Assembly (NCBI GenBank): GCA_023665865.1
Contig: JAMPDC010000001.1
Span: forward strand, 1,996,662-2,060,661
Source of the DNA: Staphylococcus sp.
GTDB lineage: Bacteria; Bacteroidota; Bacteroidia; Bacteroidales; Muribaculaceae
Direction: 5' to 3'
DNA length: 64,000 bases
The notes beneath the pieces were generated by a model. The model saw only the letters and a program-made list of their open reading frames with translations. It had not been told where the DNA came from and ran no database searches. The translations under genes and the position numbers were made by a program. Within the stretch, counting starts at the first letter, position 1, and each line of letters opens with the position of its first letter. Of the stretch, positions 46,556-54,851 are shown piece by piece.

Positions 46556-47875
46556 TCAATCATTGAAAAGGGTTTCACTCAGACGGCGCAAAGCTGCGAT
46601 CTTGTCTTCTTTACGTATGAGGAATGAGATGTTGTAGTTTGAACCGCCATAAGAGATCATGCGGACGGGAATGTCGGCGAGGGCATCCATTGCCTTGGCC
46701 TCATATCCGGTATTTGTCCATTCCATATTGCCGACGACACAGATGATGACCATGTCTTTGTCGACTGTTACGGTGCCGAATTTCTTCAACTCGTCGACAA
46801 TCTCTGGGAGGAAGCGCTCGGAGTCAATGGTGAGCGAGACGCCGACTTCGCTGGTTGCGATCATGTCGATAGGAGTCTTGTATTTCTCGAATGTCTCGAA
46901 GACACGGGTGAGATATCCGTAGGCGAGGAGCATGCGCGAACTCTTGATCTTGATTGCCACGACATTGTCCTTGGCGGCAACAGCCTTGATTGAAGGTTCG
47001 GTGATGTTGTTGTAGATGAGTGTGCCGTGAGCTTCCGGTTCGAGCGTGTTGAGAAGGCGCACGGGGATATTGTTGACCTTGGCGGGGAGCACACAAGTGG
47101 GGTGGAGAATCTTGGCGCCGAAATATGCGAGCTCGGAAGCTTCCTCATAGTGGAGCTCATTGACAGGCTTGGTATTGTCGACAAAGCGGGGGTCGTTGTT
47201 GTGCATGCCGTCGATGTCAGTCCAGATCTCGATTTCGTCAGCTTCGATGGCTGCACCGATGAGTGAGGCTGTGTAGTCGCTGCCACCGCGCTGGAGATTG
47301 TCGATCTCGCCGGTCGAGTTGCGGCAGATGAAGCCCTGAGTGATGAAGATATCGGCGTCGATATATTTGTCGAGAAGCGGCTGGAGATGGAGAGAGATGT
47401 GTTGCATGTCCGGTTCGCCGTTTTGGTCGGTCTTCATGAAGTCGAGGGCGGGCAGAGACTCGGCATACAGACCACGCTCGTTGAGCAGGATGGTCATCAT
47501 GGCGACGCTCATGATCTCACCCTGTGCAAGGATGATCTTTTCCTCGATCTCGCTGAAAGTCTCACGCTGGGTGAAAGAACGGATGTAGTTGAAGCAGGCT
47601 TTGATTTCCTTGAGCGCTTTCTCGCGGCTCTCGTGCTTGTCGTAGAGGGCGGCGATTGTCTTGAGATATTTTGATTCAAGAAGATTGATTGTTTCTTTCG
47701 CGCCGTTGGTGTTCTTCTTGTAGAGATAGTCTGAAATCTCGACAAGGGAATTAGTTGTGCCTGACATCGCTGAAAGCACGATGATGTTCTTACCTCTTTC
47801 TGACACAAGATCAGCAACGTGGCGGATGCGCTCGGCTGATCCGACTGACGTGCCTCCAAACTTTAAAACTTTCAT
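46556..47875 (-). CDS. lysC: Aspartate kinase (monofunctional)
   Basis: 439 residues. It phosphorylates aspartate, the first step toward lysine, threonine, methionine and diaminopimelate. KFGGTSVGSAERI (N-terminal kinase motif), FITQGFICRNSTGEIDNLQRGGSDYTASLIGAA and WTDIDGMHNNDPRFV are diagnostic. Two ACT repeats (from about residue 310) end with GYEAKAMDALADIPVRMISYGGSNYNISFLI, the ACT ligand site that suggests feedback control. There is no homoserine dehydrogenase fusion. First gene of the operon with lysA. A minus-strand -7 candidate TAATTTTG lies at 47961-47968. Confidence 0.95.
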   Translation of the reverse strand: MKVLKFGGTSVGSAERIRHVADLVSERGKNIIVLSAMSGTTNSLVEISDYLYKKNTNGAKETINLLESKYLKTIAALYDKHESREKALKEIKACFNYIRSFTQRETFSEIEEKIILAQGEIMSVAMMTILLNERGLYAESLPALDFMKTDQNGEPDMQHISLHLQPLLDKYIDADIFITQGFICRNSTGEIDNLQRGGSDYTASLIGAAIEADEIEIWTDIDGMHNNDPRFVDNTKPVNELHYEEASELAYFGAKILHPTCVLPAKVNNIPVRLLNTLEPEAHGTLIYNNITEPSIKAVAAKDNVVAIKIKSSRMLLAYGYLTRVFETFEKYKTPIDMIATSEVGVSLTIDSERFLPEIVDELKKFGTVTVDKDMVIICVVGNMEWTNTGYEAKAMDALADIPVRMISYGGSNYNISFLIRKEDKIAALRRLSETLFND

Positions 47876-48080
47876 ACCTTATTTTACTATAATAATTGTT
47901 CTTGAATTGGAAATGATTGGCAGAATCAACGTAAAAGATTCTGATTTTGCAAACCTGGCGCAAAATTACAATAAAATATTTATAAAATGAACCAATCTGT
48001 TGTCAAACTGAAAGTTTTGGCCACAGATTGGTCTGCAAATGTAATTTTTTGAAGTCCGGCTGTGGCAGAAGGATGTGGTC

Positions 48081-50093
48081 TTATCGACCGGAGGCCATGC
48101 GCTTGAGCAGCGAATATGATGCCACGATGCCAAACTCGCCGGCGCGGCTTAGATCAGGGAAAGCTCTGTCTTTGTCGCCGAGGGTGAGGTAGACGAAGCC
48201 TCTGTTATAGTAGGCTTCGCCGAAATCAGGCTTAAGTTTGATTGCTGTCGAGAATGATTTGACTGCTTCCTCAAGCATTCCCGCTTCGGCGAGCAGCACA
48301 CCACGGTTATAGTGGGCGACGGGCATGAAGGGTGAGAGGCGGATGACTGAGTCGAGGTCGGACAAGGCTGCGGTTATGTCATCCGGTGAGAGCACTCCAC
48401 GGGTGTCGCCTGAACTCTTCCGGGCCACTTGGCGGCTGTATTCGATCTGAGATTTCAGAAGGTAGGCCAGTGTGAAATCAGGGGTGAGTTCTGTGGCCCG
48501 GTCAAGGTCGGAAATTGCGCGGTCAAATTCGCCAAGGGTGTAGAAGTCCATGGCACGGCCAAAGTAGTCGATGGCACGCGGGGGGTGGCTGGCGATGTAT
48601 GAATTGTAGAACTCGATGGAGCTGCGGTGGGTCTGTTCCACATCCTGTCCCCGGAGGCCCGACTCCCGGTTGGCTACCTGAAGGCCGAAGCGCAGCAGCG
48701 CGGTGGTGTTGATCTCGTTGACCTCACGGATGTATTCGCTGTTGAGTTTCATCTCAGTCGGCGATGTATAGTAGGTCATGATGAATATCGGTTCGAGTTC
48801 CACGCGTATGTCCTGATCCTGTACCTTACCACGTATGTCGGAGAGATCTTCCTCCTCCTTATAGTTTTTGGTTATGGTGGTCAGCGATGAGAATCTTTTT
48901 TTGACCTGGTCTTGGGTCTCTGTGCGGGGTGCATCGCCATCGGTGTCGCCATCGGTCTGGTCAGAGAACTGCTGTCCGGCGGGGACCTGAACATTTGTCT
49001 TTGCAAGGGCAAGCGATTTGTTGTAGTCTTTCTCTGCCTGACGCATGTCGCCTTTGCGACGGTTGATGTCATAGCGTAGGAAGTAGGCAGCAGCAAAGTC
49101 AGGATATGTGCCAAGCACTTTGTTCAGATCGGAAAGTGCGGCGTCAAAATCGCCTATTTCCGCCAGCAGTATGGCACGGTTATAGAGAGTCTTGTTGTCA
49201 TCACCGTTGAGATTCAGGACAGTTGTGAAATCCTCGATGGCTTTGTTGGTATCATGGACTTCAGCACGGAGCAGACCGCGGTTGAAGATGGCAATGGTGT
49301 TTGTGGGGTCAAGTTCTATCGCATGATCATAGTCGGCAAAGGCTCCGTAGAAGTCATCGTTCATGTAGCGTAGATACGCTCGGTTGATGTAATAACCGGT
49401 ATATTTAGGCTGTATCTTCACAGCCATATCCATGTCGGCGAGCGCGCTTTTGTAGTCTTTGCCTGAGTTGATTGCAATATCAGCACGCATCAGATAGGCA
49501 TTGATCGCCGAGGAGTTGATCGACAGAGCCTTGTCGATGTCGCTCTTGGCGCCGACAGTGTCTTTATTTTCAAGTCTGAGGCGCGCACGTCCGAGATATC
49601 CACCCTCAAAGCGGGGAAATTTCTTCAGCAGTGACTCGAAAGTTTCTGCTGCACCGTCGCGGTCTTTGATTTCGTGTTGGGCAATGGCTTTGTTGAAGAG
49701 CACACCACGGCTTTCAGGAAACATTTCGAGCACGCGGTCGTAGTCAGCGATTGCCTCGCGGTTTTTTCCGAGGTTCTGGCGTGCCACACCACGGACTTCG
49801 TAGGCATCAATGATGAAGGGGTTCCTGTCGAGAGCCATCGTCGCGTCTTCCTCAGCTCCGCTATAGTCGTCAAGATTGAGTTTGGCCACAGATCGATAGA
49901 AATATGGCTTCGCAAGATTGGGGTTGACGCTGATGACCTGATTGAAATATTGGATTGACAGGACATAGTCCTCGAAATAATGAGTGTTGGCTCCGATCCT
50001 CATCACCTGCTCGGTGTTGATCTGCGCCTGTGTTTGCATGAACATACACAGCAATAATGTGATGAATGATATGGATGCTTTATATTGCGACAT
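48081..50093 (-). CDS. Exported tetratricopeptide-repeat protein
   Basis: 670 residues. Signal peptide MSQYKASISFITLLLCMFMQTQAQ. The mature protein is mostly TPR units (YFNQVISVNPNLAKPYFYRS, AIADYDRVLEMFPES, YDHAIELDPTNTIAIFNRG, and more), about ten repeats. A non-TPR insert (about residues 370-480) contains DQVKKRFSSLTTITKNYKEEEDLSDIRGKVQ; TPRs then resume to the C-terminus. It is probably a periplasmic scaffold. There is no enzymatic domain. A minus-strand -7 candidate TACATTTG lies at 50135-50142. Monocistronic. Confidence 0.85.
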   Translation of the reverse strand: MSQYKASISFITLLLCMFMQTQAQINTEQVMRIGANTHYFEDYVLSIQYFNQVISVNPNLAKPYFYRSVAKLNLDDYSGAEEDATMALDRNPFIIDAYEVRGVARQNLGKNREAIADYDRVLEMFPESRGVLFNKAIAQHEIKDRDGAAETFESLLKKFPRFEGGYLGRARLRLENKDTVGAKSDIDKALSINSSAINAYLMRADIAINSGKDYKSALADMDMAVKIQPKYTGYYINRAYLRYMNDDFYGAFADYDHAIELDPTNTIAIFNRGLLRAEVHDTNKAIEDFTTVLNLNGDDNKTLYNRAILLAEIGDFDAALSDLNKVLGTYPDFAAAYFLRYDINRRKGDMRQAEKDYNKSLALAKTNVQVPAGQQFSDQTDGDTDGDAPRTETQDQVKKRFSSLTTITKNYKEEEDLSDIRGKVQDQDIRVELEPIFIMTYYTSPTEMKLNSEYIREVNEINTTALLRFGLQVANRESGLRGQDVEQTHRSSIEFYNSYIASHPPRAIDYFGRAMDFYTLGEFDRAISDLDRATELTPDFTLAYLLKSQIEYSRQVARKSSGDTRGVLSPDDITAALSDLDSVIRLSPFMPVAHYNRGVLLAEAGMLEEAVKSFSTAIKLKPDFGEAYYNRGFVYLTLGDKDRAFPDLSRAGEFGIVASYSLLKRMASGR

Positions 50094-50195
50094 TTTGCCG
50101 GGATGATTTCTAAGAGGTTTTATGAAATAATTGGCAAATGTAGTGTTTTATATGAAAATTGAAGCTGTTTTTAAGCTTTTTTCGTAATTATGAAC

Positions 50196-50203
50196 TAATT
50201 TTG
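50196..50203 (+). promoter_or_regulatory. -7 element immediately upstream of the M15 gene
   Basis: TAATTTTG ends only 5 bp before the ATG at 50208. If used, transcription would begin at or within a few bases of the start codon, giving a leaderless or nearly leaderless mRNA. No good -33 TTG is seen 20 bp upstream, so support is moderate. Confidence 0.45.
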
Positions 50204-50207
50204 CAAT

Positions 50208-50891
50208 ATGAAAATTAACTATAGATTTGTGTCAGTGCTTATGGGTGCGTTTTTAGCTACCGGAACTAATGAGTCGGCGGCCGATAGTCTTTCCGACAGT
50301 CTGAATGAAGCCGGTTTTGTCGATGTCAGAACTCTCGATCCGACAATTCAGGTCAGATTGATGTATGCCTATGATGACAATTTCACCGGAGTGGTTCTCT
50401 ATGATGAATTGAGAGATGCCTATCTCCACCCTGATGCGGCCAAAGCGCTCGCCAAGGCTCAGGCTGCGCTCCATGAACTGTATCCCGGCTATAATCTGCT
50501 CGTTAAGGATGCAGCCCGCCCGATGAGTGTGCAGCGCAAGATGTTTAAATCGGTTCAGGGAACGCCTAAAGCTAACTATGTCGCTAATCCCGCAAAGGGA
50601 GGTGGATTGCACAACTACGGACTCGCCGTCGACATAACGATCGTCGATGATAATGGAAATGAATTGCCGATGGGTACCCCGGTCGATCATCTCGGTCCGG
50701 AAGCCAATATCGACAGGGAGGAGAAGTTTGTCGAGTCCGGTGTGATTTCAGAGACCGAACGTCAGAACCGCCTTCTTCTGCGCCGTATAATGGTCGGAGC
50801 CGGATTCAAACCGCTGCGTACGGAGTGGTGGCACTTCAATCTCGTCAGCAAGTCGCAGGCCCGGGCCGGATACAAGCGCCTTGATTTCTGA
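50208..50891 (+). CDS. M15-family D-alanyl-D-alanine dipeptidase (VanX/DdpX-like)
   Basis: 227 residues with an N-terminal hydrophobic export signal (MKINYRFVSVLMGAFLATG). The zinc and catalytic residues align with VanX: His135 and Asp142 in GLHNYGLAVDITI, Glu206 and His209 in TEWWHFNLV, and an Arg in DAARPMS. The family hydrolyses D-Ala-D-Ala. Without VanH/VanA neighbours a role in peptidoglycan recycling is more likely than vancomycin resistance. Located between the TPR gene and prfC, opposite the TPR gene. Confidence 0.88.
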   Translation: MKINYRFVSVLMGAFLATGTNESAADSLSDSLNEAGFVDVRTLDPTIQVRLMYAYDDNFTGVVLYDELRDAYLHPDAAKALAKAQAALHELYPGYNLLVKDAARPMSVQRKMFKSVQGTPKANYVANPAKGGGLHNYGLAVDITIVDDNGNELPMGTPVDHLGPEANIDREEKFVESGVISETERQNRLLLRRIMVGAGFKPLRTEWWHFNLVSKSQARAGYKRLDF

Positions 50892-50919
50892 GAGACATGG
50901 CGGATTCATAAATTTTTGC

Positions 50920-50927
50920 TAACTTTG
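50920..50927 (+). promoter_or_regulatory. -7 element of the prfC promoter
   Basis: TAACTTTG, 57 bp before the prfC ATG. The -33 region is weak (no TTG at 20 bp). The placement fits a short 5' leader. Confidence 0.55.
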
Positions 50928-50984
50928 CAGGCCGTTTGGCATAACAATAATTTCCACAGTACAAAAGAACTATAAGCAGACACT

Positions 50985-52562
50985 ATGTCACTGAAAGAAG
51001 AAATAGCGCGTCGGCGCACGTTTGCAATCATCTCTCACCCGGATGCCGGTAAAACCACTCTCACCGAAAAACTGCTTCTATTCGGTGGCGCTATCCATGT
51101 GGCCGGCGCAGTGAAATCAAACAAGATCAAAAAGACAGCCACATCTGACTGGATGGAGATTGAGAAGCAGCGCGGCATTTCGGTGGCTACTTCTGTGATG
51201 GGTTTCAATTATGGAGATTATAAGATCAATATCCTCGATACTCCGGGTCACCAGGACTTTGCGGAGGATACCTACCGTACGCTGACTGCGGTCGACAGTG
51301 TTATCATCGTTGTCGACGTTGCGAAAGGTGTGGAGCAACAGACGCGTAAGTTGATGGAGGTATGTCGTATGCGCAACACTCCTGTGATAATATTTGTCAA
51401 TAAGCTTGACCGCGAGGGCCGCGATCCGTTTGATATTCTCGATGAACTTGAGAGCGAACTTAAAATCAAAGTGCGTCCGCTGTCGTGGCCTATTAATATA
51501 GGTGCGAAATTCAAGGGTGTCTATAATATATTCGAACATACCCTCGATCTCTTCACTCCCGACAAACAGAGAGTGAGCGAGCGAGTCGAGATTGATTCGG
51601 TCGATGATCCGCGCATTGACGAGAGTGTAGGCGAGACAGATGCGGCCAAGTTGCGTGAAGACCTTGAACTGATCGAAGGAGTCTATCCGGAGTTTGATGT
51701 CAATGAGTATCTTGAAGGCCGTGTTGCCCCTGTATTCTTTGGATCGGCACTTAATACCTTTGGAGTCAAGGAATTGCTTGATTGTTTCGTGCAGATTGCT
51801 CCGGCGCCACGCCCAACACATGCTGAAGAGCGCGAGATCAATCCCGATGAGGAGGGATTTTCCGGATTTGTGTTTAAAATCCATGCCAATATGGACCCGA
51901 ACCACCGCTCATGTATAGCGTTTGTGAAAGTCTGCTCAGGCACTTTCGAACGCAATGCGCCATATCGCCATATCCGTTCCGGCAAGACTATGAAATTCGC
52001 AGCTCCGACTGCATTCATGGCTCAGAAAAAGAATATTGTCGATGAGGCATATCCGGGCGATATCGTCGGTATTCCTGACACCGGTAACTTCAAGATCGGT
52101 GACACGATTACCTCCGGTGAGACTCTCCACTTTAAGGGGCTCCCGAGTTTCTCGCCGGAGATGTTCAAGTATATTGAAAACAGTGACCCGATGAAATCCA
52201 AACAGCTTGACAAGGGCATACAGCAGCTAATGGACGAAGGTGTGGCTCAGCTCTTTGTCAATCAGTTCAACGGGCGCAAGATCATAGGTACAGTCGGACA
52301 GCTTCAGTTTGAGGTAATCCAATACCGCCTCCTTCATGAATATGGAGCACAGTGCCGATGGGAACCACTCTCGCTCTACAAGGCTTGTTGGATCGAGAGC
52401 GACGATGCCGAAGCTTTGGCAGCATTTAAAAAGCGCAAGTTCCAGTTCATGGCAGTTGACCGCGAGGGCCGCGATGTCTTCCTTGCCGACTCAAACTATG
52501 TCCTTCAGATGGCTCAAAATGATTTTCCCAAGATCCGCTTCCATTTCACGAGTGAGTTTTAA
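50985..52562 (+). CDS. prfC: Peptide chain release factor 3
   Basis: 525 residues. This GTPase recycles RF1/RF2 after translation termination. G1 HPDAGKTT (18-25), G3 DTPGHQDF, G4 [10 protein letters not shown] and [17 protein letters not shown] (switch I) are present, followed by domains II and III with [15 protein letters not shown]. The length is typical. It is the last core gene before the mobile element and ends in a hairpin (52605-52641). Confidence 0.96.
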   Translation: MSLKEEIARRRTFAIISHPDAGKTTLTEKLLLFGGAIHVAGAVKSNKIKKTATSDWMEIEKQRGISVATSVMGFNYGDYKINILDTPGHQDFAEDTYRTLTAVDSVIIVVDVAKGVEQQTRKLMEVCRMRNTPVIIFVNKLDREGRDPFDILDELESELKIKVRPLSWPINIGAKFKGVYNIFEHTLDLFTPDKQRVSERVEIDSVDDPRIDESVGETDAAKLREDLELIEGVYPEFDVNEYLEGRVAPVFFGSALNTFGVKELLDCFVQIAPAPRPTHAEEREINPDEEGFSGFVFKIHANMDPNHRSCIAFVKVCSGTFERNAPYRHIRSGKTMKFAAPTAFMAQKKNIVDEAYPGDIVGIPDTGNFKIGDTITSGETLHFKGLPSFSPEMFKYIENSDPMKSKQLDKGIQQLMDEGVAQLFVNQFNGRKIIGTVGQLQFEVIQYRLLHEYGAQCRWEPLSLYKACWIESDDAEALAAFKKRKFQFMAVDREGRDVFLADSNYVLQMAQNDFPKIRFHFTSEF

Positions 52563-52604
52563 GGCATTTTTAACATACTCGGACAATAACATTTTTACCA
52601 CACG

Positions 52605-52641
52605 ACCACTCCACGGCTATTACATAAAGCTGTGGAGTGGT
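52605..52641. terminator. Hairpin after prfC
   Basis: ACCACTCCAC (52605-52614) pairs perfectly with GTGGAGTGGT (52632-52641), extended by GCT/AGC after one mismatch. A weak T-rich flank (TTGATTTA) follows. It probably ends the prfC transcript, and may mark the chromosome/element border. Confidence 0.6.
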
Positions 52642-52678
52642 TTGATTTATGTGGGCATTGATGTGAAGAGTAAGGGTG

Positions 52679-52709
52679 TTGTGGGGGTGGACTGAACGTG
52701 GTATATTTG
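52679..52709 (+). promoter_or_regulatory. Integrase promoter
   Basis: TTG at 52679-52681, exactly 20 bp, then TATATTTG at 52702-52709: a full Bacteroidetes consensus promoter 85 bp upstream of the integrase ATG. Confidence 0.75.
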
Positions 52710-52718
52710 TGTTGCGAT

Positions 52719-52759
52719 TTTGTTTCTCGGAGAAATGGAGTAACAAAATTTGTTTCTCG
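52719..52759. repeat. Direct repeats in the integrase leader
   Basis: TTTGTTTCTCG occurs at 52719-52729 and again at 52749-52759, 30 bp apart (about three helical turns). This is placed like operator or integrase arm-binding sites, between the integrase promoter and its start codon. Confidence 0.65.
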
Positions 52760-52793
52760 AACATGAATTAAAGGTACCCACAAAACAAGAACT

Positions 52794-53927
52794 ATGAAGA
52801 AGAATATCAAAGAACCGGTGCGCTTGCGTGCTAAGAAATTACAGAATGGAAATCAAAGTCTCTATCTCGACATTTATATGGACGGCAACCGTAAGTGCGA
52901 GTATCTAAAGTTGTATCTTATACCCGAGAAGAACCGTGAAGCGAAAGAGCATAATCGGAATATGATGGCTCTTGCGAATTCGATTAAGTCTAAGCGCAAT
53001 ATTGAACTACAGGCGGCAAGATTTGGATTTTCGTCTGTCAAAAAAGACGATGTCTTATTTTTTGATTATTTCATTGCCCAGAGGGACCGGAAAACAGGCA
53101 CAACTTTTCAGGCATGGGATCAGACACTGAAACATCTACGACTCTATGAAAGAAATAAGTCACTTAAGTTGGTCGATATAGATAAAGCATGGGTAGAGGG
53201 GTTTAGAAAGTATCTTGACGAGGATGCCTGTGTGTATGATATTGATCCGAGGAAGCACAACGGAAAGAAAAAGGGCCTCGGTGTTGGTACGAAGGCTCTG
53301 TATTTTCAAAAACTTTCCGCGTGTTTCAATAATGCTATCAAGGATGGAGTTATTGATAGAAGCCCCCTGCGCTATGTGGATCGCTTTGTCGGGCAGGAGC
53401 CGGAGAGGAGCTATTTGACGATTGACGAGCTTAAGTTGCTTGCTTCGACGGATTGTGACAACAATGAAGTGAAACAGGCTTTTCTTTTTTCGGCGTTGAC
53501 GGGAATGAGGTGGAGCGATATTTCGCAGCTCAGGTGGGGGGATATCAGTCGGCTTGGAGAAGGGATGAGGATTGTATTCCGACAGCAGAAAACTAAGGGA
53601 TTGGTGTATCTTGATATATCTTCGCAGGCGGCCGAATTGCTTGGCGAAAGTCAGGATGATGGGGAATTAGCTTTCCCGCATCTGCTCAGTTCGACATGTA
53701 CGCGAAATGTAATTGGCCGATGGGTGGCACGGTCCGGGATAAGGAAGCATATTACATTTCATTGCGCGAGGCATACGTTTGCAGTAATGATGCTTGATCT
53801 GGGTACTGACATTTACACTGTCAGCAAGCTGCTTGGGCATGTTGACCTCACTTCGACGCAGGTGTATGCTAAAATCCTTGATAAAAACAAGCAGGCAGCC
53901 GTTGCAAGAATTCCAAAGATATTTTAA
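52794..53927 (+). CDS. Tyrosine recombinase / integrase
   Basis: 377 residues. An N-terminal AP2-like arm-binding part (about 5-85: LRAKKLQNGNQSLYLDIYMDG) is followed by a SAM-like core-binding domain (about 90-195) and a catalytic domain. The catalytic residues are all present: Arg239 (LTGMRWSD), Lys266 (RQQKTKG), His323 and Arg326 (HCARH), His349 (LLGHVD) and Tyr358 (TQVYAK). It belongs to the Bacteroidales phage/CTn integrase group. It is transcribed inward at the left end of the element, next to prfC, which is the usual place relative to an attachment site. Confidence 0.94.
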   Translation: MKKNIKEPVRLRAKKLQNGNQSLYLDIYMDGNRKCEYLKLYLIPEKNREAKEHNRNMMALANSIKSKRNIELQAARFGFSSVKKDDVLFFDYFIAQRDRKTGTTFQAWDQTLKHLRLYERNKSLKLVDIDKAWVEGFRKYLDEDACVYDIDPRKHNGKKKGLGVGTKALYFQKLSACFNNAIKDGVIDRSPLRYVDRFVGQEPERSYLTIDELKLLASTDCDNNEVKQAFLFSALTGMRWSDISQLRWGDISRLGEGMRIVFRQQKTKGLVYLDISSQAAELLGESQDDGELAFPHLLSSTCTRNVIGRWVARSGIRKHITFHCARHTFAVMMLDLGTDIYTVSKLLGHVDLTSTQVYAKILDKNKQAAVARIPKIF

Positions 53928-53956
53928 CTTTTGAACTGTTGCGCAAAATTGACAAG

Positions 53957-54042
53957 AAGGCCATTTATTTTGATTTTGGCTGCGTTTTGTCGGTTTTGAA
54001 TGGAAATCCCGTAAGGACTCAAAACGCGCGAAAAATGGGCTT
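53957..54042. terminator. Long imperfect hairpin between integrase and the small convergent gene
   Basis: AAGGCCATTT (53957-53966) pairs with AAATGGGCTT (54033-54042) with one mismatch, and inside it GCGTTTTG (53982-53989) pairs perfectly with CAAAACGC (54020-54027). TTTATTTTAA follows on the plus strand. A terminator shared by convergent transcripts is the simplest reading. Confidence 0.5.
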
Positions 54043-54046
54043 TATT

Positions 54047-54274
54047 TTAATCCGACAGATCGAGCTCGATCCCGGTGTTCTTGCAGATGGATGCGAGAAG
54101 GGAGAGTTCGTCGAATGTCAAATTGCTGTTGACGAGGATGGAGAGGCGGCTTTCTTGCGTGGCCGCTTCTTCGGCAATCCGCTGAAGTTCGGGGAATGTG
54201 AAGTCGGCTGAGCTGATGCGGAAGTCGGCTCCGCGTTTAAGGAGGCCGAGGATGTTGTCTTTTGATTTTCTCAT
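54047..54274 (-). CDS. Small hypothetical protein of the element
   Basis: 75 residues (MRKSKDNILGLLKRGADFRI...). A balanced helical composition with LTFDELSLLASICKNTGIELDL gives the appearance of a folded small domain. No family is recognised. A -7 element TATCTTTG (minus, 54318-54325) lies 44 bp upstream of its ATG, supporting this strand over the overlapping plus-strand ORF (53939-54211). The position next to the integrase would suit an excisionase or regulator, but no HTH motif is evident. Confidence 0.6.
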   Translation of the reverse strand: MRKSKDNILGLLKRGADFRISSADFTFPELQRIAEEAATQESRLSILVNSNLTFDELSLLASICKNTGIELDLSD

Positions 54275-54599
54275 GATCCGTTCGGTTTTTGAAGTTGGTT
54301 TTGACTGATTGCGGTTGCAAAGATAATCGACTCGCGGTGGAAAAGTCTTTTAAGTGTTGACAGACGTCTGATGTTTTTCGTGATGTGACGACCGGTTCTT
54401 GCCCGATGGGGTGAGGCCGGTCGTCGTCGTTTTCTTGTTCGTGTCTCTTCCCGCAAAAAAATCTTATTCAAAAAAATCGGCGGCGGGGTGGTGGCGGTTT
54501 CTCGCGTGCGCTCATGTGCGCGTGCGCGCTCCACCCCTCCCCTTTTATATAGTAATATTAATTTATTAATGTTACTATTTTCCTTTTATTTGTGTACTA
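54275..54599. other. Gene-free: promoter, alternating-purine tract and AT-rich block
   Basis: It contains the minus-strand -7 element at 54318-54325. A GC alternating purine-pyrimidine run lies at 54514-54529 (ATGTGCGCGTGCGCGC), with a shorter one at 54503-54510. A sharp change to AT-rich DNA follows (54540-54600), including the near-palindrome AGTAATATTAAT/ATTAATGTTACT (54551-54562 and 54565-54576). An 87-codon minus ORF over 54271-54534 is Arg/Thr-rich and is not called. Confidence 0.6.
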
Positions 54600-54795
54600 A
54601 ATGTTGCAGAAACTCGGGTTTCTGCTGCAAAAACGGGGGTTTCTGTTGCATTAACTTTCATTAACCATAGTTAATGCAACAGAAACCTTACAGAAACCCC
54701 GGTTAATGTAACAAAAACCCGAGTTTCTGTTTCATTAACTTTCATTAACTATTAGGGGTTTCTGTTGCAGAAACCCCAGTTTCTGTTACAGAAAT
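54600..54795. repeat. Dense inverted/direct repeat array (iteron-like)
   Basis: The hexamer TTTCTG or its complement CAGAAA occurs ten times (plus: 54619, 54640, 54724, 54759, 54780; minus: 54607, 54680, 54691, 54768, 54789). CATTAAC/GTTAATG occurs six times (54649, 54659, 54670, 54702, 54733, 54743). They combine into an 18-bp perfect inverted repeat (54638-54655 with 54670-54687), a 10-bp hairpin GGGGTTTCTG/CAGAAACCCC (54755-54777) and TTTCTG/CAGAAA (54780-54794). With the AT-rich block to the left, this looks like an iteron-plus-unwinding region or a multi-site operator. Confidence 0.85.
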
Positions 54796-54851
54796 GACGG
54801 CTGAAAATTGGCTCTAAAAGTAGATTTGATAGATGGGGTAGGGCACGATTT

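Noticed and set aside
47876..48080. Possible lysine riboswitch upstream of lysC
   Set aside because: The roughly 200 bp between lysC and the TPR gene are AT-rich without the multi-helix conserved core; only a -7 element is seen.
50208..50891. VanX-like gene as part of a vancomycin-resistance cluster
   Set aside because: No VanH, VanA/B ligase or VanRS genes nearby; an exported single gene fits wall recycling better.
53939..54211. 90-codon plus ORF after the integrase
   Set aside because: It overlaps the better-composed minus-strand gene (54047-54274), which has its own -7 element, and it starts within the terminator-like hairpin.
54271..54534. 87-codon minus ORF upstream of the 75-residue gene
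   Set aside because: Arg/Thr/Pro-rich, spans the GC-alternating tract, and the -7 element at 54318 would fall inside it.
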